Below, one piece after another: positions 61,781 through 64,000 of a stretch of 64,000 bases of DNA (its first letter is position 1; each line of letters begins with the position of its first letter). The translations under genes and the position numbers were made by a program. Where the stretch lies: NCBI GenBank assembly GCA_024684085.1, contig JAIKXM010000027.1, positions 39,298 through 103,297 on the forward strand, given 5' to 3'. The notes beneath the pieces are model-generated. The model was not told where the DNA came from and did no database searches. It saw only the letters and a program-made list of their open reading frames with translations. The stretch is from Lachnospiraceae bacterium. Lineage in GTDB: Bacteria; Bacillota; Clostridia; Lachnospirales; Lachnospiraceae.

Positions 61781-63289
61781 GTGAGAAAAAGCGGCATACT
61801 TTTGTCGGTATCGAGCCTTCCGTCACAGTACGGAATAGGCTGTTTTTCCAAGGAGGCTTATGCGTTCGTTGATTTCCTTGAAGAATCGGGGATGAGTCTG
61901 TGGCAGATTCTGCCTTTGGGACCAACGGGACACGGCGATTCACCGTATCAGTCATTCTCGACTTTTGCCGGCAATCCTTATTATATAGATCTCACTGAAC
62001 TGATTTTACGAGGCTGGATAACCGGCAACGAATGCAGGGAGTATGACTACGGCAATCCGGAGTATGTAGAATATGACATTATTGTCAAGTCTCGCGAGCG
62101 CCTTTTACGCGAAGCCTATTATAACAGCGGTTTCGGTGAAAAAAACGGTGAGACTGAATTCGCCGATCTGTATCCTGAGTACACAGCATTCAAGAAGAAC
62201 AACGAGTTCTGGCTTAAGGATTATGCCCTTTATATGGCAATAAAGCGTAAGAATCAGAGACTTCCATGGACAGATTGGGATGTTAAGTATAAGTTGAGAG
62301 ATCCCAAGGCTATGGAAGAATTTGTTAAGAATGAACAGACAGAGATACTGTATTATTATTTCGAACAGTTCTTTTTCTTAAGACAGTGGACAGCTCTTAA
62401 GAGTTATGCCAATTCAAAAGGTATAGAGATCGTGGGTGATATTCCGATCTATGTTGCGGGAGACGGAGCCGATACATGGGCTCATCCCGAACTCTTTCAG
62501 TTGGATGATAAGTGCGATCCCATCGCTGTTGCGGGATGTCCGCCCGACTATTTCTCTAAGACAGGTCAGCTGTGGGGCAATCCTCTGTACGATTGGGATT
62601 ATCACAAGAAGACGGGGTATGAATGGTGGATACTTCGCATGAAGCATTCATTTACCTTATATGATGTTCTGAGAATAGATCATTTCAGAGGTTTTGATGA
62701 GTTCTATTCCATTCCTGCCGGAAGTGAGAATGCAGTTAACGGCAAATGGGTTCAGGGACCCGGATATGATCTGTTCAAGGCTATTAAGAAAGCATTAGGT
62801 AATAAGAAGATAATCGCAGAAGATCTGGGATTCATGACACCGAGTGTATTGAAGCTTGTTAAGCAGACGGGATATCCGGGTATGAAGGTATTGCAATTTG
62901 CCTTTGATCATACCGGAGGCAGTCCGTATCTGCCATATAATCATACGGATAACTGTGTGGTATATACTGGTACTCATGATAATGACACGACTGTCGGTTG
63001 GTACGAGAGCCTGAGACGAAGGGACCGCTCTTTTGCGAAGAAGTATCTGAATGTCAAGAGCAAGAGTAAGGTTCCCGACGCCATGATGAAGATCGCGCTT
63101 GCGAGCGTTGCTGACATGGCTATCATTCCGATGCAGGATGTCCTTAAGTTAGGCTCTGAGGCGAGGATGAACATACCTTCAACGGTCGGTAATAACTGGA
63201 AATGGCGTATGAAGGCGGATGCCTGCAACGTGGAACTTGCGGAGTATCTGAGAGATCTGAATCATGTATATGGACGTCTTGTCAGATAG
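61781..63289 (+). CDS. malQ: 4-alpha-glucanotransferase (amylomaltase)
   Basis: GH77 enzyme that transfers glucan segments between maltodextrins, in glycogen or maltose metabolism. The 502-residue product starts with GILLSVSSLPSQYGIGCFSK and has SLWQILPLGPTGHGDSPYQ. The catalytic nucleophile Asp is in LRIDHFRGF, the acid/base Glu in IAEDLGFMTP and a third acid in GTHDNDTTVGW. The GTG at 61781 follows GGAGG; the open frame from 61736 has no signal. Confidence 0.97.
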   Translation: MRKSGILLSVSSLPSQYGIGCFSKEAYAFVDFLEESGMSLWQILPLGPTGHGDSPYQSFSTFAGNPYYIDLTELILRGWITGNECREYDYGNPEYVEYDIIVKSRERLLREAYYNSGFGEKNGETEFADLYPEYTAFKKNNEFWLKDYALYMAIKRKNQRLPWTDWDVKYKLRDPKAMEEFVKNEQTEILYYYFEQFFFLRQWTALKSYANSKGIEIVGDIPIYVAGDGADTWAHPELFQLDDKCDPIAVAGCPPDYFSKTGQLWGNPLYDWDYHKKTGYEWWILRMKHSFTLYDVLRIDHFRGFDEFYSIPAGSENAVNGKWVQGPGYDLFKAIKKALGNKKIIAEDLGFMTPSVLKLVKQTGYPGMKVLQFAFDHTGGSPYLPYNHTDNCVVYTGTHDNDTTVGWYESLRRRDRSFAKKYLNVKSKSKVPDAMMKIALASVADMAIIPMQDVLKLGSEARMNIPSTVGNNWKWRMKADACNVELAEYLRDLNHVYGRLVR

Positions 63290-63407
63290 ACGATCTGCAG
63301 ATGGTGGTCGTGGGTATGAACGCAGGTGGGTGAGTATGTGAATGCAGCGCATACGATCCGAAGCTTAGGCTGTCGGTGGGAATAAATGATTGAAAGAAGG
63401 GATGAAA

Positions 63408-63839
63408 ATGGAGATTGAGAGAAAGTATCTGGTTGAGAAGCTTCCGGAATTGGGAGGATATAAGTCTCATAAGATCGAGCAGGCTTATCTGAACACATCT
63501 CCGGTCGTAAGGATCCGAATGCAGGATAATGAGTATTATCTGACTTATAAGGGCGAAGGCCTGATGGCAAGAGAAGAGTATAACCTGCCTCTGAATAAGC
63601 AGTCATTTCATCATCTTATTAAGAAGGCAGATGGCAGGACCATTAAGAAGACGAGATATCTTATTCCTTATGAGAAGTATACGATCGAATTGGATGTTTT
63701 CGAAGGAGACCATGCTCCTCTGATCCTCGCAGAGGTGGAATTTTCCACTATAGATGAAGCGAACACCTTCACACCTCCGAACTGGTTCGGCCAGGAAGTC
63801 ACCGAGGATCCCAAGTACCATAATTGCAACATGATATAA
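63408..63839 (+). CDS. CYTH domain protein (triphosphate tunnel metalloenzyme)
   Basis: A 143-residue CYTH protein beginning MEIERKYLVEKLP, the conserved E-x-E-R-K motif that binds triphosphate and metal. It continues with RIRMQDNEYYLTYKG, KKTRYLIPY and LAEVEFSTIDEA. Family members hydrolyse tripolyphosphate or form cyclic nucleotides; triphosphatase activity is the likelier. The start at 63408 has AAGG upstream; ATG 63402 is possible. Confidence 0.92.
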   Translation: MEIERKYLVEKLPELGGYKSHKIEQAYLNTSPVVRIRMQDNEYYLTYKGEGLMAREEYNLPLNKQSFHHLIKKADGRTIKKTRYLIPYEKYTIELDVFEGDHAPLILAEVEFSTIDEANTFTPPNWFGQEVTEDPKYHNCNMI

Positions 63840-63852
63840 GCTATGAGCAGTG

Positions 63853-63916
63853 CGCCCCACAGGCCCGCCCCATCTTCCAAGCTTGCTTGGAGAAGATGGG
63901 GCGGGCCTGTGGGGCG
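63853..63916. repeat. Very long GC-rich hairpin after the CYTH gene
   Basis: A perfect stem of about 25 bp (CGCCCCACAGGCCCGCCCC onward to its complement) with an inner CAAGC/GCTTG. It is far richer in GC than its surroundings and has no U-tract after it, so it is not a normal terminator. It is probably part of a larger repeat element. Confidence 0.85.
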
Positions 63917-64000
63917 ATTGTGCGACAGCACACATTCGTGTGTACCGAAGGTGCACACGAATGAGGCACTGCGAGTGAAGTGGGTGCGAGCACACATTCG
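63917..64000. repeat. Further palindromes at the window edge
   Basis: CATTCGTGTG and CACACGAATG (63933-63964) form a 10-bp stem, and AGCACACATTCG occurs at 63928-63939 and again at 63989-64000. The structure is cut by the end of the window. Confidence 0.7.

Overview
The window looks like chromosome of a motile, low-to-mid GC Firmicute of the family Lachnospiraceae, most like the Butyrivibrio/Pseudobutyrivibrio/Roseburia group. This is inferred from gene order and protein style, not from a search. The clues are one giant fla/che operon in the Roseburia/Butyrivibrio order, an AGGAGG-type ribosome binding site before almost every gene, FliY in place of FliN, a family 3 glycosidase with swapped domain order as described for Butyrivibrio fibrisolvens beta-glucosidase, and secreted transglutaminase-like proteins with Ig-like repeats.

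Positions 1-35700 hold a nearly continuous plus-strand flagellar/chemotaxis operon: rod, MS ring, switch and export ATPase (flgB flgC fliE fliF fliG fliH fliI fliJ), a MotE-like membrane protein, hook genes (fliK flgD TIGR02530-type flgE), flbD, stator (motA motB fliL), switch and response regulator (fliM fliY cheY), export gate (fliO fliP fliQ fliR flhB flhA), flhF/flhG placement proteins, a PilZ brake protein, then cheA cheW cheC cheD, a small membrane protein, the flagellar sigma factor, a FapA/DUF342 protein, a small hydrophilic protein, a SwrB-like membrane protein and a MltG-N-like membrane protein. Internal terminators before fliK, before flbD and after pilZ, and a promoter before cheA, suggest several overlapping transcription units. 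No cheR or cheB lies in the operon.

Positions 35700-37400 carry a divergent minus-strand pair: a CheY-like regulator and a CheX-type phosphatase fused to an MshEN-like (cyclic-di-GMP receptor type) module. Positions 37500-39800 hold rpsB-tsf behind a strong promoter and a structured leader. Positions 40200-52600 are accessory: a domain-swapped GH3 glycosidase, a lipoprotein and two large paralogous secreted transglutaminase-like proteins. Positions 52800-63840 hold housekeeping and carbohydrate genes: purA, a LysR regulator, a CbxX/SpoVK-type AAA ATPase, galM, an aldo-keto reductase, an SCP2 protein, a HerA-like ATPase (DUF853), malQ and a CYTH protein.

The most unusual content is non-coding. 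Four structured repeat families sit between genes: (A) a perfect palindrome welded to the U-tract of transcription terminators (4 copies); (B) a MITE-like element of about 120-185 bp with terminal inverted repeats (3 copies); (C) a hairpin element that follows stop codons inside operons, including a 3 x 90 bp tandem array between rpsB and tsf (4 clear copies and 1 doubtful); (D) a single element of about 580 bp between the two transglutaminase genes, with 55-bp inverted arms around four 62-bp tandem hairpin units. Two genes (flgB and the second transglutaminase gene) are followed by decayed tandem copies of their own 3' ends. The last 150 bp of the window begin another large palindromic structure.
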